From the IMG/VR virus record IMGVR_UViG_3300025410_000010, positions 31,385-95,384 of that record: a stretch of 64,000 nt of DNA; one strand, written 5' to 3'. Under the pieces are notes generated by a model. That model searched no databases. It saw nothing but the letters and a program-made list of their open reading frames with translations, and was not told the DNA's origin. Every line of letters starts with the position of its first letter. Positions within the stretch are counted from its first letter, which is position 1. The position numbers were made by a program, and so were the translations under genes. Shown here piece after piece: positions 5,727 through 12,409 of this stretch. This DNA is from a virus.

Positions 5727-6089
5727 ATGGCTCAACCAAAGAATCCAGAATTACTCTCAGAGAATCAGTATCTAATGACACAGGTTCCTGCGGGATTAGA
5801 TGCTACAGTATATGACATCACCATTCGTTATGTATTCAGTAATCAGATCAATCCAGAAGATGCTCTTTTAAATTGGGCTCAGGCTGCTAGTTCTGTTGCT
5901 GCGTGGCAGGGAAGAATATTAGATATTACCCCAGTTGATAACAACACTCTTCCGGCTTCTGGAGAGGGATGGAATAATTTTTCTCCATTTGTTAGCCCGT
6001 TGGTTATGTCAGTAGGAAAGCCAGTAACTCCACCGCCATCGAATGTGCCTGGTAGCATCCCACAATCAGTTCCACCTTTAAAGTTCTAA
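5727..6089 (+). CDS. Hypothetical phage protein, 120 aa
   Basis: The ATG at 5727 was chosen for the TGAGGAATAGC upstream. It shares the N-terminal P-x-NP-x-L pattern and a following beta strand with the preceding protein, then has a proline-rich C-terminus (KPVTPPPSNVPGSIPQSVPP). No membrane segment or catalytic motif is seen. Confidence 0.6.
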   Translation: MAQPKNPELLSENQYLMTQVPAGLDATVYDITIRYVFSNQINPEDALLNWAQAASSVAAWQGRILDITPVDNNTLPASGEGWNNFSPFVSPLVMSVGKPVTPPPSNVPGSIPQSVPPLKF

Positions 6090-6102
6090 TCAATAGCGTC
6101 GG

Positions 6103-6130
6103 TTGACATAATTCAATTCGACGCTATTAT
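6103..6130 (+). promoter_or_regulatory. Early promoter
   Basis: TTGACA (6103-6108), 16 bases, TATTAT (6125-6130), with GC just before the -10. It is the first of the stereotyped promoter series. Confidence 0.75.
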
Positions 6131-6152
6131 TGTGACTATAGGAGAGCATATC

Positions 6153-6365
6153 ATGCGTGAATGTAAATCAGAGATAGACTTCACTATAGACGGCAATGCT
6201 ATTTGGGTTGTTAACTTCTGGGAGGATGACGAGTTTGCATTCGCTGTGGGCTATAAGGATATGTCAACAGCCAATGAAGCCAAGCGTCGTTGGCTCGTGG
6301 GAACTGCTATAGATTTTAGTGACTTAGCCGAGGTTGACAGATTCCGGGATGATGTTATTATATAA
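6153..6365 (+). CDS. Hypothetical protein, 70 aa
   Basis: The ATG at 6153 has TAGGAGAGC upstream. The product appears to be a small alpha-beta protein (SEIDFTIDGNAIWVVNFWED, then an AxEAKRRWL helix). Acidic, soluble, no known family. First gene of the promoter-per-gene array. Confidence 0.65.
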   Translation: MRECKSEIDFTIDGNAIWVVNFWEDDEFAFAVGYKDMSTANEAKRRWLVGTAIDFSDLAEVDRFRDDVII

Positions 6366-6386
6366 TCATAAGCAAGGGAGACAACG

Positions 6387-6482
6387 ATGTTTATAGTAGG
6401 CGTGTTAATTGGTAGTGTGATTGGTTTGTTCGTCTCCTATGCTTTGATCAACCTATGGGACTTGGTTGACAGAGAAGACTAA
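6387..6482 (+). CDS. Single-span membrane peptide, 31 aa
   Basis: CAAGGGAG precedes the ATG. Almost the whole peptide is one transmembrane segment (FIVGVLIGSVIGLFVSYALI), followed by NLWDLVDRED. The Val-Asp codons near the end (GTTGAC) form the -35 box of the next promoter. Function unknown. Confidence 0.6.
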   Translation: MFIVGVLIGSVIGLFVSYALINLWDLVDRED

Positions 6483-6493
6483 GGTGCTATAGT
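6466..6493 (+). promoter_or_regulatory. Early promoter
   Basis: TTGACA (6466-6471) inside the preceding gene, 16 bases ending GGTGC, TATAGT (6488-6493). Confidence 0.8.
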
Positions 6494-6523
6494 AATATCA
6501 TAAACGCTAACAAGGAGCCTACA

Positions 6524-6952
6524 ATGGGCACTCGCAGCTTAATCGGTGTTATGGACGAGAACGGGTTTGTTAAGGGCATCTACTGCCACTGGGACGGTTA
6601 TCCAGAGCATAATGGTCGTATCTTGCGGGACCATTATAATACTCCTAGTAAGATCGTTAATCTCATAAAGCTAGGGGACTTATCTGTGCTAGGACCAAAG
6701 ATTGGTCGTAAGCATGCCTTTAGCCAGTTTGAAGTTCCTGAAGCAGAGCGTGCCGCATATGAAGCCCGCACCGAGAACTGGTGTAAAGCGTATGGACGCG
6801 ATCGTGGTGAGACATGCACAAAGGCTCACAAATATAAAGATATCTATGAGTTCCTCGCAGATGATCGCGGGCAGGATTACTCCTATGTATATGTAAACGG
6901 CAAGTGGGAGTGCCGCAACAGCGATAAGGAGCTGGTTGACATACCCGCGTAA
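6524..6952 (+). CDS. Conserved phage protein (MGTRSLI type), 142 aa
   Basis: AGGAGCC precedes the ATG. The opening MGTRSLIGVMDENGFVKGIY and CHWDGYPEHNG are typical of a small-protein family I know from many phage genomes; its role is not established. The rest is soluble and acidic with a C-terminal YVYVNGKWECRN. It ends in LVDIPA, the Val-Asp codons forming the next -35 box. Confidence 0.7.
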   Translation: MGTRSLIGVMDENGFVKGIYCHWDGYPEHNGRILRDHYNTPSKIVNLIKLGDLSVLGPKIGRKHAFSQFEVPEAERAAYEARTENWCKAYGRDRGETCTKAHKYKDIYEFLADDRGQDYSYVYVNGKWECRNSDKELVDIPA

Positions 6953-6963
6953 GGTGCTATTAT
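6936..6963 (+). promoter_or_regulatory. Early promoter
   Basis: TTGACA (6936-6941) in the last codons of the gene before, 16 bases ending GGTGC, TATTAT (6958-6963). Confidence 0.8.
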
Positions 6964-6994
6964 ATAATCGTAAACTCTAACAAGAGAGGCTGCT

Positions 6995-7465
6995 ATGCCT
7001 AATTGGTGTTCAAATACACTTTATCTTAAGCACAAAGACCGAGCCATGCTAGAGAAGGCGGCGGCTGGTTATAATGGTGAGGGCTTGTTCAAAGCCTTCC
7101 TCCCTACTCCCCCAGAGCTATTAGAGGGTGAAGGTTGGTATAATTGGAACCTAGAGAACTGGGGCACCAAGTGGGATGTTGAGCGTGGTTTCGATAGTCC
7201 TGCTGCTATAAGGTTTGATCAATTGAACTTATCATTTGAGACTGCTTGGTCACCTCCACTGGCGTTCTATGAGCATTTGGTAGAGTTAGACTTTGAAGTA
7301 GATGCATTCTACTATGAGCCAGGCATGGACTTCTGTGGTCGTTGGACTGATGGTGAGGACGACTGCTATGAAGGCACTAAGGATATTCCTGAAGACATCG
7401 ATATGGAGTTTTCTATTAGTGAGAATAATGCTATGTGGGAAGAGGAAGAAGAGGAGTCAGAATAA
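6995..7465 (+). CDS. Api92/DUF1281-like ferredoxin-fold protein, 156 aa
   Basis: The protein opens with MPNWCSNTLYLKH, the signature of a family found in phages and plasmids (Api92-like, DUF1281), followed by a helix and the FLPTPPELLEG segment usual in this family. Conserved WG and W-rich parts (YNWNLENWGTKWDV, FETAWSPPLAFYEHL) fit its ferredoxin-like fold. It ends in a run of glutamates. The family's molecular role is not known. TAA overlaps the next ATG. Confidence 0.75.
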   Translation: MPNWCSNTLYLKHKDRAMLEKAAAGYNGEGLFKAFLPTPPELLEGEGWYNWNLENWGTKWDVERGFDSPAAIRFDQLNLSFETAWSPPLAFYEHLVELDFEVDAFYYEPGMDFCGRWTDGEDDCYEGTKDIPEDIDMEFSISENNAMWEEEEEESE

Positions 7466-7614
7466 TGTTTACAGTCAAGATTGGTAAGGTAACTCAAAAG
7501 TTCGACAATTGGGAAGATGCCAAGGCTTTTGCCGAGAAGGAGTCATGGTTGCAGAATTCTCAGGCTGTGATCTTTAATAAGAGGGGGGATGCGGCTTTTA
7601 TCAGAGTGCCTTGA
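7465..7614 (+). CDS. Small hypothetical protein, 49 aa
   Basis: Translationally coupled to the gene before (TAATG). The product (FTVKIGKVTQKFDNWEDAKA, then FAEKESWLQNSQAVIF) looks like a compact alpha-beta domain. The coupling suggests a partner of the Api92-like protein. No family named. Confidence 0.6.
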   Translation: MFTVKIGKVTQKFDNWEDAKAFAEKESWLQNSQAVIFNKRGDAAFIRVP

Positions 7615-7631
7615 TTGTAAACAAGCAGGGG

Positions 7632-7659
7632 TTGACAATTGGACAGCCCCTGCTATACT
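7632..7659 (+). promoter_or_regulatory. Early promoter
   Basis: TTGACA (7632-7637), 16 bases ending TGC, TATACT (7654-7659). Confidence 0.8.
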
Positions 7660-7680
7660 AAGGGCATAAGGAGAGAGCCA

Positions 7681-7857
7681 ATGTATGCGATCCTACTTGC
7701 TGCTGCATTAACTTTGATCAACCTTAACGAATATGGGATGGTCATAGCCTCGGTTTGGTTATTCACTGGCTTGATGTGTTTCAAGATTGATTGGGTTCGC
7801 AATATGATGTTTGGATTCTATATTGTTGCTGGGTTTTGGTATTTCTTAGCTGGTTGA
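7681..7857 (+). CDS. Two-span membrane protein, 58 aa
   Basis: AAGGAGAG precedes the ATG at 7681. Two hydrophobic stretches (YAILLAAALTLINL and VIASVWLFTGLMCF, then FGFYIVAGFWYFLAG) give two or three membrane passes. The TTGACA of the next promoter begins at its last codon. Function unknown. Confidence 0.6.
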   Translation: MYAILLAAALTLINLNEYGMVIASVWLFTGLMCFKIDWVRNMMFGFYIVAGFWYFLAG

Positions 7858-7881
7858 CACTATCGAATAAGGTGTTATAGT
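7854..7881 (+). promoter_or_regulatory. Early promoter
   Basis: TTGACA (7854-7859) overlapping the previous stop, 16 bases, TATAGT (7876-7881). Confidence 0.8.
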
Positions 7882-7912
7882 AAGGTATAGGATGAGAACT
7901 AAGGAGTTGGAT

Positions 7913-8209
7913 ATGTCTACTGTTGCTGCTCGTAATGCTGCTATCAGCTTCATTCAATTCGAAGCTTCTAATGATGAACTTAATATGCTCATCGATGCTA
8001 TGAAGTATCGTAGGGCTCAATTGGCTAAGCGTAATACTTCTATGGTGCGATCTGGCTCTAAGGTATCGTTCACTAACCGTGCTGGTCAGAAGTTATTTGG
8101 CACAGTAGAGAAGGTCATGCAGAAGAACGTGATTGTGAATACGTCGCGTGGGAATTATCGGGTGCCGGCTAATATGTTAGCACCTGTCATAGATCCGGTT
8201 ATGGCTTAA
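7913..8209 (+). CDS. Conserved phage protein with SH3/KOW-like C-terminus, 98 aa
   Basis: The ATG at 7913 has AAGGAG upstream. An N-terminal helix pair (ELN-x3-DAMKYRRAQLAK) is followed by a small beta barrel pattern: GSKVSFTNRAGQKLFGTVEK, VNTSRGNYRVPANML. I know similar proteins from cyanophage-type genomes. The barrel suggests nucleic-acid or ribosome binding, by fold resemblance only. Confidence 0.65.
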   Translation: MSTVAARNAAISFIQFEASNDELNMLIDAMKYRRAQLAKRNTSMVRSGSKVSFTNRAGQKLFGTVEKVMQKNVIVNTSRGNYRVPANMLAPVIDPVMA

Positions 8210-8213
8210 CCGG

Positions 8214-8241
8214 TTGACAGCACTCATAGAGGTGCTATTAT
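8214..8241 (+). promoter_or_regulatory. Early promoter
   Basis: TTGACA (8214-8219), 16 bases ending GGTGC, TATTAT (8236-8241). Confidence 0.85.
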
Positions 8242-8288
8242 AGGACTATGGGCAATGGTGCCCAACACACACAGAAGAGGAGTTAAGT

Positions 8289-8618
8289 ATGTTTACAGTT
8301 GCTGGTCTTTCACGTCAAAATGGTGCTCTCAAGCTTCGCTTTGCCAATGACTTCGTTACGCGAGTCAAGGTGCTTCAGCGCAATGGTCATAAGGACATTG
8401 ACCTAGTTGAGTTGCCTCAGGCTATGTCAAAGGACGCTGCTGTGGCGTATTTGTCCACGCTGGCACTATTTGAGAACACAGAGGCTCAGTCGGTGTTCGC
8501 GGATTATGCTGCTAAGAATGTAAAGCAGACCCCTAAGGTTGCTGCTAAGGCACCTAAGGCTAAGACTAAGGCGAATATCGCTCAACCGACTTTTGTTCCT
8601 AAGGCTGAACTCGCTTAA
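8289..8618 (+). CDS. Hypothetical protein with Ala/Lys-rich tail, 109 aa
   Basis: AGAGGAG precedes the ATG. The first 75 residues are a soluble alpha-beta domain (AGLSRQNGALKLRFANDFVT, MSKDAAVAYLSTL); the tail is KVAAKAPKAKTKAN-like, basic and disordered, as in proteins that bind nucleic acid. A clean terminator follows, so it is the last gene of its transcript. Confidence 0.6.
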   Translation: MFTVAGLSRQNGALKLRFANDFVTRVKVLQRNGHKDIDLVELPQAMSKDAAVAYLSTLALFENTEAQSVFADYAAKNVKQTPKVAAKAPKAKTKANIAQPTFVPKAELA

Positions 8619-8624
8619 AGAATA

Positions 8625-8646
8625 GGGGGAGAAATCCCCCTTTTTT
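8625..8646 (+). terminator. Rho-independent terminator
   Basis: GGGGGA, loop GAAA, TCCCCC (8625-8640), followed by six T (8641-8646). It closes the transcript of the gene at 8289. Confidence 0.9.
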
Positions 8647-8647
8647 C

Positions 8648-8676
8648 TTGACGAGTGCCTCTACTCACTATATACT
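8648..8676 (+). promoter_or_regulatory. sigma70-like promoter of the tRNA-Met/Leu unit
   Basis: TTGACG (8648-8653) directly after the terminator, 17 bases, TATACT (8671-8676). Confidence 0.75.
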
Positions 8677-8694
8677 AGAAAATAGGAGGCAGCT

Positions 8695-8838
8695 ATGGAG
8701 AAGCAAGAAGTTTTAGATATGCTCAATAATGCTTTCGAGATTATTGAAGGTTTAGAAGGCAACGAAGATGCTTTAACTAAAGCCATGGAACATATCGATC
8801 AAGCTATTGCAATCATAGAGAAGTATGCTGCTGAATAG
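8695..8838 (+). CDS. Small acidic helical protein, 47 aa
   Basis: TAGGAGGC precedes the ATG. The whole protein is amphipathic helix (EVLDMLNNAFEIIEGLEG, LTKAMEHIDQAIAIIEKY). The G of its TAG stop is the first base of tRNA-Met, so the mRNA and tRNA are cotranscribed and separated by processing. Function unknown. Confidence 0.65.
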   Translation: MEKQEVLDMLNNAFEIIEGLEGNEDALTKAMEHIDQAIAIIEKYAAE

Positions 8839-8914
8839 TCCTCATAGCTCAATCGGTTAGAGCATCGGTCTCATAAACCGCAGGTTCTCAGTTCAAGTCT
8901 GAGTGGGGGCACCA
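8838..8914 (+). tRNA. tRNA-Met (anticodon CAU)
   Basis: Acceptor GTCCTCA pairs with TGGGGGC (two G-U pairs); loop CTCATAA carries CAT; T loop GTTCAAGTC; CCA encoded. The acceptor begins with a normal pair, so it is not an initiator type. A tRNA-Ile with modified CAU cannot be excluded. The anticodon stem has one mismatch at its base. Confidence 0.88.
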
Positions 8915-8915
8915 T

Positions 8916-8999
8916 GTCCGCGTGGTGGAATTGGTAGACACAAGGGACTTAAAATCCCTCGACTTGTTCGTGCCGGTTCGAGTCCGGCCGCGGATACCA
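8916..8999 (+). tRNA. tRNA-Leu (anticodon UAA)
   Basis: Acceptor GTCCGCG pairs with CGCGGAT; anticodon stem AGGGA/TCCCT with loop CTTAAAA; long variable arm; T loop GTTCGAGTC; CCA encoded. It starts two bases after tRNA-Met and reads TTA, a codon abundant in this AT-rich genome. Confidence 0.95.
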
Positions 9000-9003
9000 T
9001 TGG

Positions 9004-9031
9004 TTGACACAGTCCAATTAGATGCTAATAT
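9004..9031 (+). promoter_or_regulatory. Early promoter
   Basis: TTGACA (9004-9009), 16 bases ending GATGC, TAATAT (9026-9031), five bases after the tRNA-Leu. Confidence 0.75.
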
Positions 9032-9049
9032 GTATTATAGGAGGACACG

Positions 9050-9229
9050 ATGGGAATACCAAAAAACGAAGTATGTGCTATTGTAAACGAAGCACTCTGG
9101 GAAGTATTCAGGGAAGCATATCGTGAGAAGTATCATTGCTTACCATCCTCCCATATGTGGACTGAAGAAGATGTAGTCCAATGGTTTGATCGTCAATACT
9201 TCTACAATGAGGAACAAGACTATGCGTAA
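9050..9229 (+). CDS. Small hypothetical protein, 59 aa
   Basis: AGGAGGACACG precedes the ATG. The acidic helical product (CAIVNEALWEVFREAYREKY, then MWTEEDVVQWFDRQYFYN) overlaps the next gene by eight bases. No family recognised. Confidence 0.6.
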   Translation: MGIPKNEVCAIVNEALWEVFREAYREKYHCLPSSHMWTEEDVVQWFDRQYFYNEEQDYA

Positions 9230-9539
9230 AGTCTTAGCCACAACGGTCGTTGCTGTTGCCCTAGCAGCAACACCTGCTCATGCTCAGTTTTGGGGATCAA
9301 GCCCTATGTGGGGCTATGGCGGTTATGGCATGGAAATGGGAATGGGGCTCATCGGGGGTATGATCGGAGGCGCTATTGCTTCTCGTGCTATGGCAGCACC
9401 TCCCCCTCCACCCCCAGCAGTCATGGCTCCGCCTGTTGCTATACAAGAACAAGTCGAGGTTGCTCGACCATATCGATGCACTAATAGTCGTGGATGGGAC
9501 GAACGCTATGGCTGGGTTCGTAGACAATACTGCCGATAG
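9222..9539 (+). CDS. Secreted Gly/Pro-rich protein, 105 aa
   Basis: The ATG at 9222 is chosen because GAGGAACAAGACT precedes it and a signal peptide begins there: RKVLATTVVAVALAATPAHA, cleavage before QFWGS. The mature part has a glycine-methionine stretch (GYGGYGMEMGMGLIGGMIGG), a run of prolines, and two cysteines near the C-terminus (YRCTNSRGWDERYGWVRRQY C). The layout echoes the protein at 2386. It may be exported to the periplasm during infection; the function is unknown. Confidence 0.7.
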   Translation: MRKVLATTVVAVALAATPAHAQFWGSSPMWGYGGYGMEMGMGLIGGMIGGAIASRAMAAPPPPPPAVMAPPVAIQEQVEVARPYRCTNSRGWDERYGWVRRQYCR

Positions 9540-9540
9540 G

Positions 9541-9568
9541 TTGACAAGCCCTAACATTATGCTATTAT
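9541..9568 (+). promoter_or_regulatory. Early promoter
   Basis: TTGACA (9541-9546), 16 bases ending ATGC, TATTAT (9563-9568). Confidence 0.85.
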
Positions 9569-9592
9569 AAGGTATAAACAAAGGAGCAGAGC

Positions 9593-9826
9593 ATGTCAGA
9601 AGTATCCGTTTTTGAGCGCTTTCAAGACGCTGTTAACCGTCGTTCTAGCCAACTTACCCACACAGGGTTTGACTATCAAGCGGGCTTCTATGAGTCATTC
9701 CTTAAGGGATTGATCGAGACTCATCCTACTGTTGCTGCTCAGGTTAAGTCTGCTACCAAATTGCTCGAGGATTGGGCGGCTGAACAAGAAGTTCGCGATA
9801 GACTTCACATGGGGGTTGACGCATAG
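9593..9826 (+). CDS. Small helical hypothetical protein, 77 aa
   Basis: AAGGAGCAGAGC precedes the ATG. Helical and soluble (VFERFQDAVNRRSSQL, GFYESFLKGLIETH, ATKLLEDWAAEQEV). It ends in GVDA, the Val-Asp codons being the -35 box of the next promoter. Function unknown. Confidence 0.65.
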   Translation: MSEVSVFERFQDAVNRRSSQLTHTGFDYQAGFYESFLKGLIETHPTVAAQVKSATKLLEDWAAEQEVRDRLHMGVDA

Positions 9827-9843
9827 AGTATAGGTGCTATAGT
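9816..9843 (+). promoter_or_regulatory. Early promoter
   Basis: TTGACG (9816-9821) in the last codons of the gene before, 16 bases ending GGTGC, TATAGT (9838-9843). Confidence 0.85.
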
Positions 9844-9863
9844 AGCAGCATAAGGAGAGAGCG

Positions 9864-9983
9864 ATGAGTAAGTATAACCCTTATGCTGCTGCGTTGAGCA
9901 ACCCGCTCTTTCGCAAGCGTATTGTTAAATCCAAAAAAGTATACAACCGTAAGAAGGATAAGACGAATGTCCATTCTCATTAA
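9864..9983 (+). CDS. Small basic protein next to the AAA+ ATPase, 39 aa
   Basis: AAGGAGAGAGCG precedes the ATG. The product, SKYNPYAAALSNPLFRKRIV then KKVYNRKKDK, is strongly basic and of a type I recall from other T4-like phage genomes beside an ATPase gene. It overlaps the ATPase by 17 bases, so the two are probably made together and may act together. Function unknown. Confidence 0.65.
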   Translation: MSKYNPYAAALSNPLFRKRIVKSKKVYNRKKDKTNVHSH

Positions 9984-10986
9984 GTTCTCTGAGGGCACAT
10001 ATAATATCAAAGGTGAGCCTCAGAGTGTCGCTGGTATGGTGTTTCCACTCGTAGAGGAGACTAAAGAAGATGACAAGGGCTATTATGTCACGGTTGATGC
10101 TCGTGCTGTTCGCGGCTTCCCTGATCGCAACATTCGCATCCGCGTATCCCAAGCAACCGGTACGTACTCGATATCAAACGGCAACATTAGCGATCATATA
10201 GAGAAGCATATAGCAACGGAGACTGACAGTGAGATTAAGGAACGACTCCGCAGAAGGTTTAAAATCTTATCCGATATCACACAGGCTGCCAAAGAAGGTA
10301 ATGTACGGGCTGTTATCGTTAGTGGACCACCGGGCGTCGGTAAGTCCTTTGGTGTCGAAGCCCAATTGGCTAAATCAGACCTATTCAACACCATCGGTAA
10401 CAAGAAGCCTAAGTACGAGATTGTTAAAGGTGCGATGAGTGCTTTGGGCTTGTACGCTAAACTATACGAGTACAGTGAAGCAGGTAATGTTATCGTGTTC
10501 GACGACTGCGATAGCGTACTCTTAGATGACTTATCACTAAACATTCTCAAGGCTGCTCTAGACTCCAGCAAGCGTCGTTACATTAGTTGGAATACCGATA
10601 GTCGCTTGCTTGAACGTGAAGGTATTCCAAATCGCTTTGAGTTTAAAGCGAGTGCTATCTTTATCACTAACATCAAATTCGATCATGTCAAATCGAAGAA
10701 ACTGAAGGATCACCTCGATGCTCTTGAATCCAGAAGTCATTATGTTGATCTCACTATTGACAGTGAGCGCGATAAGATACTACGTATCAAACAGATTGTC
10801 GAAGACGGTATGCTACGCGACTATAACTTCGAACAAGAAGAAGTTGACGAGATACTAGAATTCGTCGACTCAAACAAGAAGCAACTCAGAGAGCTCTCAT
10901 TGCGTACTATACTTAAACTAGCGGACTTGAAGAAGTCATTCAAAGACCGTTGGCAAGACTATGCTATTGTTACATGTCTGAAGTAG
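9967..10986 (+). CDS. AAA+ ATPase, 339 aa
   Basis: The P-loop GPPGVGKS (about residue 120) and the Walker B strand NVIVFDDCD (about residue 180) are clear, followed by a sensor-like ASAIFITN (residue 240). The first 80 residues form a separate domain, and the C-terminus is helical as in AAA+ lids. It is not the clamp loader gp44: the spacing and the GPPGVGKSFG context differ, and no gp62 follows. Phage ATPases of this kind are of uncertain role. The ATG at 9967 is favoured over an in-frame start at 9922 because the small gene before fills that space. Transcribed from the promoter at 9816. Confidence 0.85.
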   Translation: MSILIKFSEGTYNIKGEPQSVAGMVFPLVEETKEDDKGYYVTVDARAVRGFPDRNIRIRVSQATGTYSISNGNISDHIEKHIATETDSEIKERLRRRFKILSDITQAAKEGNVRAVIVSGPPGVGKSFGVEAQLAKSDLFNTIGNKKPKYEIVKGAMSALGLYAKLYEYSEAGNVIVFDDCDSVLLDDLSLNILKAALDSSKRRYISWNTDSRLLEREGIPNRFEFKASAIFITNIKFDHVKSKKLKDHLDALESRSHYVDLTIDSERDKILRIKQIVEDGMLRDYNFEQEEVDEILEFVDSNKKQLRELSLRTILKLADLKKSFKDRWQDYAIVTCLK

Positions 10987-10994
10987 GAGGTATT

Positions 10995-11219
10995 ATGTCA
11001 ATCAATAATCAAATGCAAGAAGCACATGAAAGTCTGGAGATGACTTTCTCCAGAGCCGAGAGTGCCGTACATGCTCTCAAACAAGCACTATGGGATCTTT
11101 CTAAATTCCCCCACGAAGATATTAATCATTATGTGGAAGAACACGTGGGCTTAGAGAATATGGCTGCTTGGCGAGATCAAATCTTAGAAGATTGGTTCAA
11201 GGTTGACAATATGGACTAA
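10995..11219 (+). CDS. Small helical protein, 74 aa
   Basis: AGGAGGTATT precedes the ATG, eight bases after the ATPase stop, so it is cotranscribed with the ATPase. All-helical acidic product (MQEAHESLEMTFSRAESAVH, ALKQALWDL). The C-terminal VDNMD contains the -35 box of the next promoter. Confidence 0.65.
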   Translation: MSINNQMQEAHESLEMTFSRAESAVHALKQALWDLSKFPHEDINHYVEEHVGLENMAAWRDQILEDWFKVDNMD

Positions 11220-11230
11220 GGTGCTATTAT
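11203..11230 (+). promoter_or_regulatory. Early promoter
   Basis: TTGACA (11203-11208) in the end of the gene before, 16 bases ending GGTGC, TATTAT (11225-11230). Confidence 0.9.
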
Positions 11231-11256
11231 AGCATCATAAGCAATAGGAGTTGACG

Positions 11257-11472
11257 ATGCTGTACATACTCGTAGGATGTTTACAATACGGTGAATCAGA
11301 TATGCTGGGCGTTTATCGCACACTAGATGAGGCTCGCTTTTGGGCTAGAGAGGTAGCACTAGAACAGGGAGGGTATGACTCCTACGAGATAGTTCAAAAA
11401 ATGCTCAGTGAGGAAGCAGGACTTCCCCAAGTGGTTGACACACTGAACAGTGATGCTATATTAGCAGCATAA
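11257..11472 (+). CDS. Hypothetical protein, paralog of the gene at 12161, 71 aa
   Basis: The ATG at 11257 follows AATAGGAGTTGACG. LYILVGCLQYGESDMLGVYR and TLDEARFWAREVAL align with the protein at 12161 (GLYTTLDRARRARIRYL). Both look like one compact alpha-beta domain that ends with a helix. A duplication within the early array; role unknown. Confidence 0.65.
   Translation: MLYILVGCLQYGESDMLGVYRTLDEARFWAREVALEQGGYDSYEIVQKMLSEEAGLPQVVDTLNSDAILAA
11435..11462 (+). promoter_or_regulatory. Early promoter
   Basis: TTGACA (11435-11440) inside the coding end of the gene before, 16 bases ending GATGC, TATATT (11457-11462). The whole promoter is in coding sequence. Confidence 0.8.
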
Positions 11473-11487
11473 ACAAAGGAACGTCAA

Positions 11488-11673
11488 ATGGCTAAGTTCA
11501 TCGTAGAAATACAAGAGATCGTCCGCTACGCTATCGAAGTAGAAGCCAAGAGTGCCAAGAAGGCAGTCCAGAAAGCAGAGAAGCAGTTCTTCGATGCTAC
11601 CCCTGAAGAACGTTCTAAGAACTGGAACTATGAAGTAGACATTGAGTTCAGTGATGGGGACTTGATAGATTAA
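11488..11673 (+). CDS. Small DpnD/PcfM-like or similar alpha-beta protein, 61 aa
   Basis: AAAGGAACGTC precedes the ATG. The pattern is KFIVEIQEIVRYAIEVEAKS, then AKKAVQKAEKQFF, then a second strand ending in an acidic tail. A beta-alpha-beta domain with A-x-KKAVQKAE is seen in small plasmid and phage proteins of the DpnD/PcfM type; the match is by eye and weak. Followed closely by the next gene. Confidence 0.55.
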   Translation: MAKFIVEIQEIVRYAIEVEAKSAKKAVQKAEKQFFDATPEERSKNWNYEVDIEFSDGDLID

Positions 11674-11683
11674 GGAGAATCAA

Positions 11684-11905
11684 ATGGGCTATACTGTTCT
11701 TCCCCATATCGATCACGGGTTTGGCCCTCGCAAAGGACTAGAGGGCCCGTTTACATACGCCAACGGTAGAATCCTTTACTATGATCCGCGTGAAGGGCAG
11801 TATTGGGATCCCCGAACTGACATATATGTTGACAATGAGGAATTGTCAACACTACAACAGGGCTTGGTTGACATACTCCGCAAAGGTGCTAAAGTAAGAG
11901 CATAA
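11684..11905 (+). CDS. Hypothetical protein, 73 aa
   Basis: AAGGAGAATC precedes the ATG. The product contains repeated Tyr-Asp motifs (NGRILYYDPREGQYWDPRTD), which look like two strands of a small beta structure, then a helix (LSTLQQGLVDILRKG). Its end holds the next -35 box (Val-Asp). Function unknown. Confidence 0.6.
   Translation: MGYTVLPHIDHGFGPRKGLEGPFTYANGRILYYDPREGQYWDPRTDIYVDNEELSTLQQGLVDILRKGAKVRA
11868..11895 (+). promoter_or_regulatory. Early promoter
   Basis: TTGACA (11868-11873), 16 bases ending GGTGC, TAAAGT (11890-11895), all within the end of the gene before. Confidence 0.7.
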
Positions 11906-11919
11906 CAAAGGAGCATACG

Positions 11920-12111
11920 ATGTCAAAGGCAATGGATAGGTTCTTAGATAGTGCTGCACCCCGATTCACCCAGGTTCTCAAGACCAACGATCCCGCCCAG
12001 CGTGATGCTATGATGGATGCCCTGCTTGTAGAGTTCCTGAATGTAAACATCAGCAAGCGTAAACCTGCTGCTCCTAAACGCAAAGTCCGCAGAGGTATTG
12101 GGTCCTATTGA
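11920..12111 (+). CDS. Small basic protein, 63 aa
   Basis: AAGGAGCATACG precedes the ATG. A helical first half (SKAMDRFLDSAAPRFTQVLK) is followed by a basic tail (ISKRKPAAPKRKVRRGIGSY) that suggests nucleic-acid binding. The stop is overlapped by the next promoter. Confidence 0.6.
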   Translation: MSKAMDRFLDSAAPRFTQVLKTNDPAQRDAMMDALLVEFLNVNISKRKPAAPKRKVRRGIGSY

Positions 12112-12135
12112 CAACGCCCGCAGAGGTGCTATAGT
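12108..12135 (+). promoter_or_regulatory. Early promoter
   Basis: TTGACA (12108-12113) overlapping the previous stop codon, 16 bases ending GGTGC, TATAGT (12130-12135). Confidence 0.9.
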
Positions 12136-12160
12136 AAACTCATAAACAAAGGAGGCTACT

Positions 12161-12394
12161 ATGTCAAATGTATACGGAGTGTGGTATCGATGGGGGCACT
12201 TTGACGAGTTGATGGGTTTATATACTACTCTTGATCGTGCCCGTCGTGCTCGTATCCGCTATCTAGAGACTGATGGAGATCCCGACAATCTCTATATCAC
12301 TCGCATGTCATTAGACCAGGCTTGTAAGTTCTCATTTGACATCAAAGGTGAAGTGGTTGACAATGTGGCAAAGTCTGTTAAAGTAACAGCATAA
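12161..12394 (+). CDS. Hypothetical protein, paralog of the gene at 11257, 77 aa
   Basis: AAAGGAGGCTACT precedes the ATG. YGVWYRWGHFDELMGLYTTL followed by DRARRARIRYLETD aligns with the product at 11257. The C-terminal VVDNVAK contains the next -35 box. Role unknown. Confidence 0.65.
   Translation: MSNVYGVWYRWGHFDELMGLYTTLDRARRARIRYLETDGDPDNLYITRMSLDQACKFSFDIKGEVVDNVAKSVKVTA
12357..12384 (+). promoter_or_regulatory. Early promoter
   Basis: TTGACA (12357-12362), 16 bases, TAAAGT (12379-12384), inside the coding end of the gene before. Confidence 0.65.
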
Positions 12395-12409
12395 GCAAAG
12401 GAGAGTCAA

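Noticed and set aside
8838-8999. Attachment site at the tRNA genes
   Set aside because: No integrase and no repeat of a tRNA 3' end were found in the window; T4-like phages are lytic.
9967-10986. Clamp loader gp44
   Set aside because: It has AAA+ motifs but lacks the gp44/RFC signature order, and no gp62 or gp45 lies beside it.
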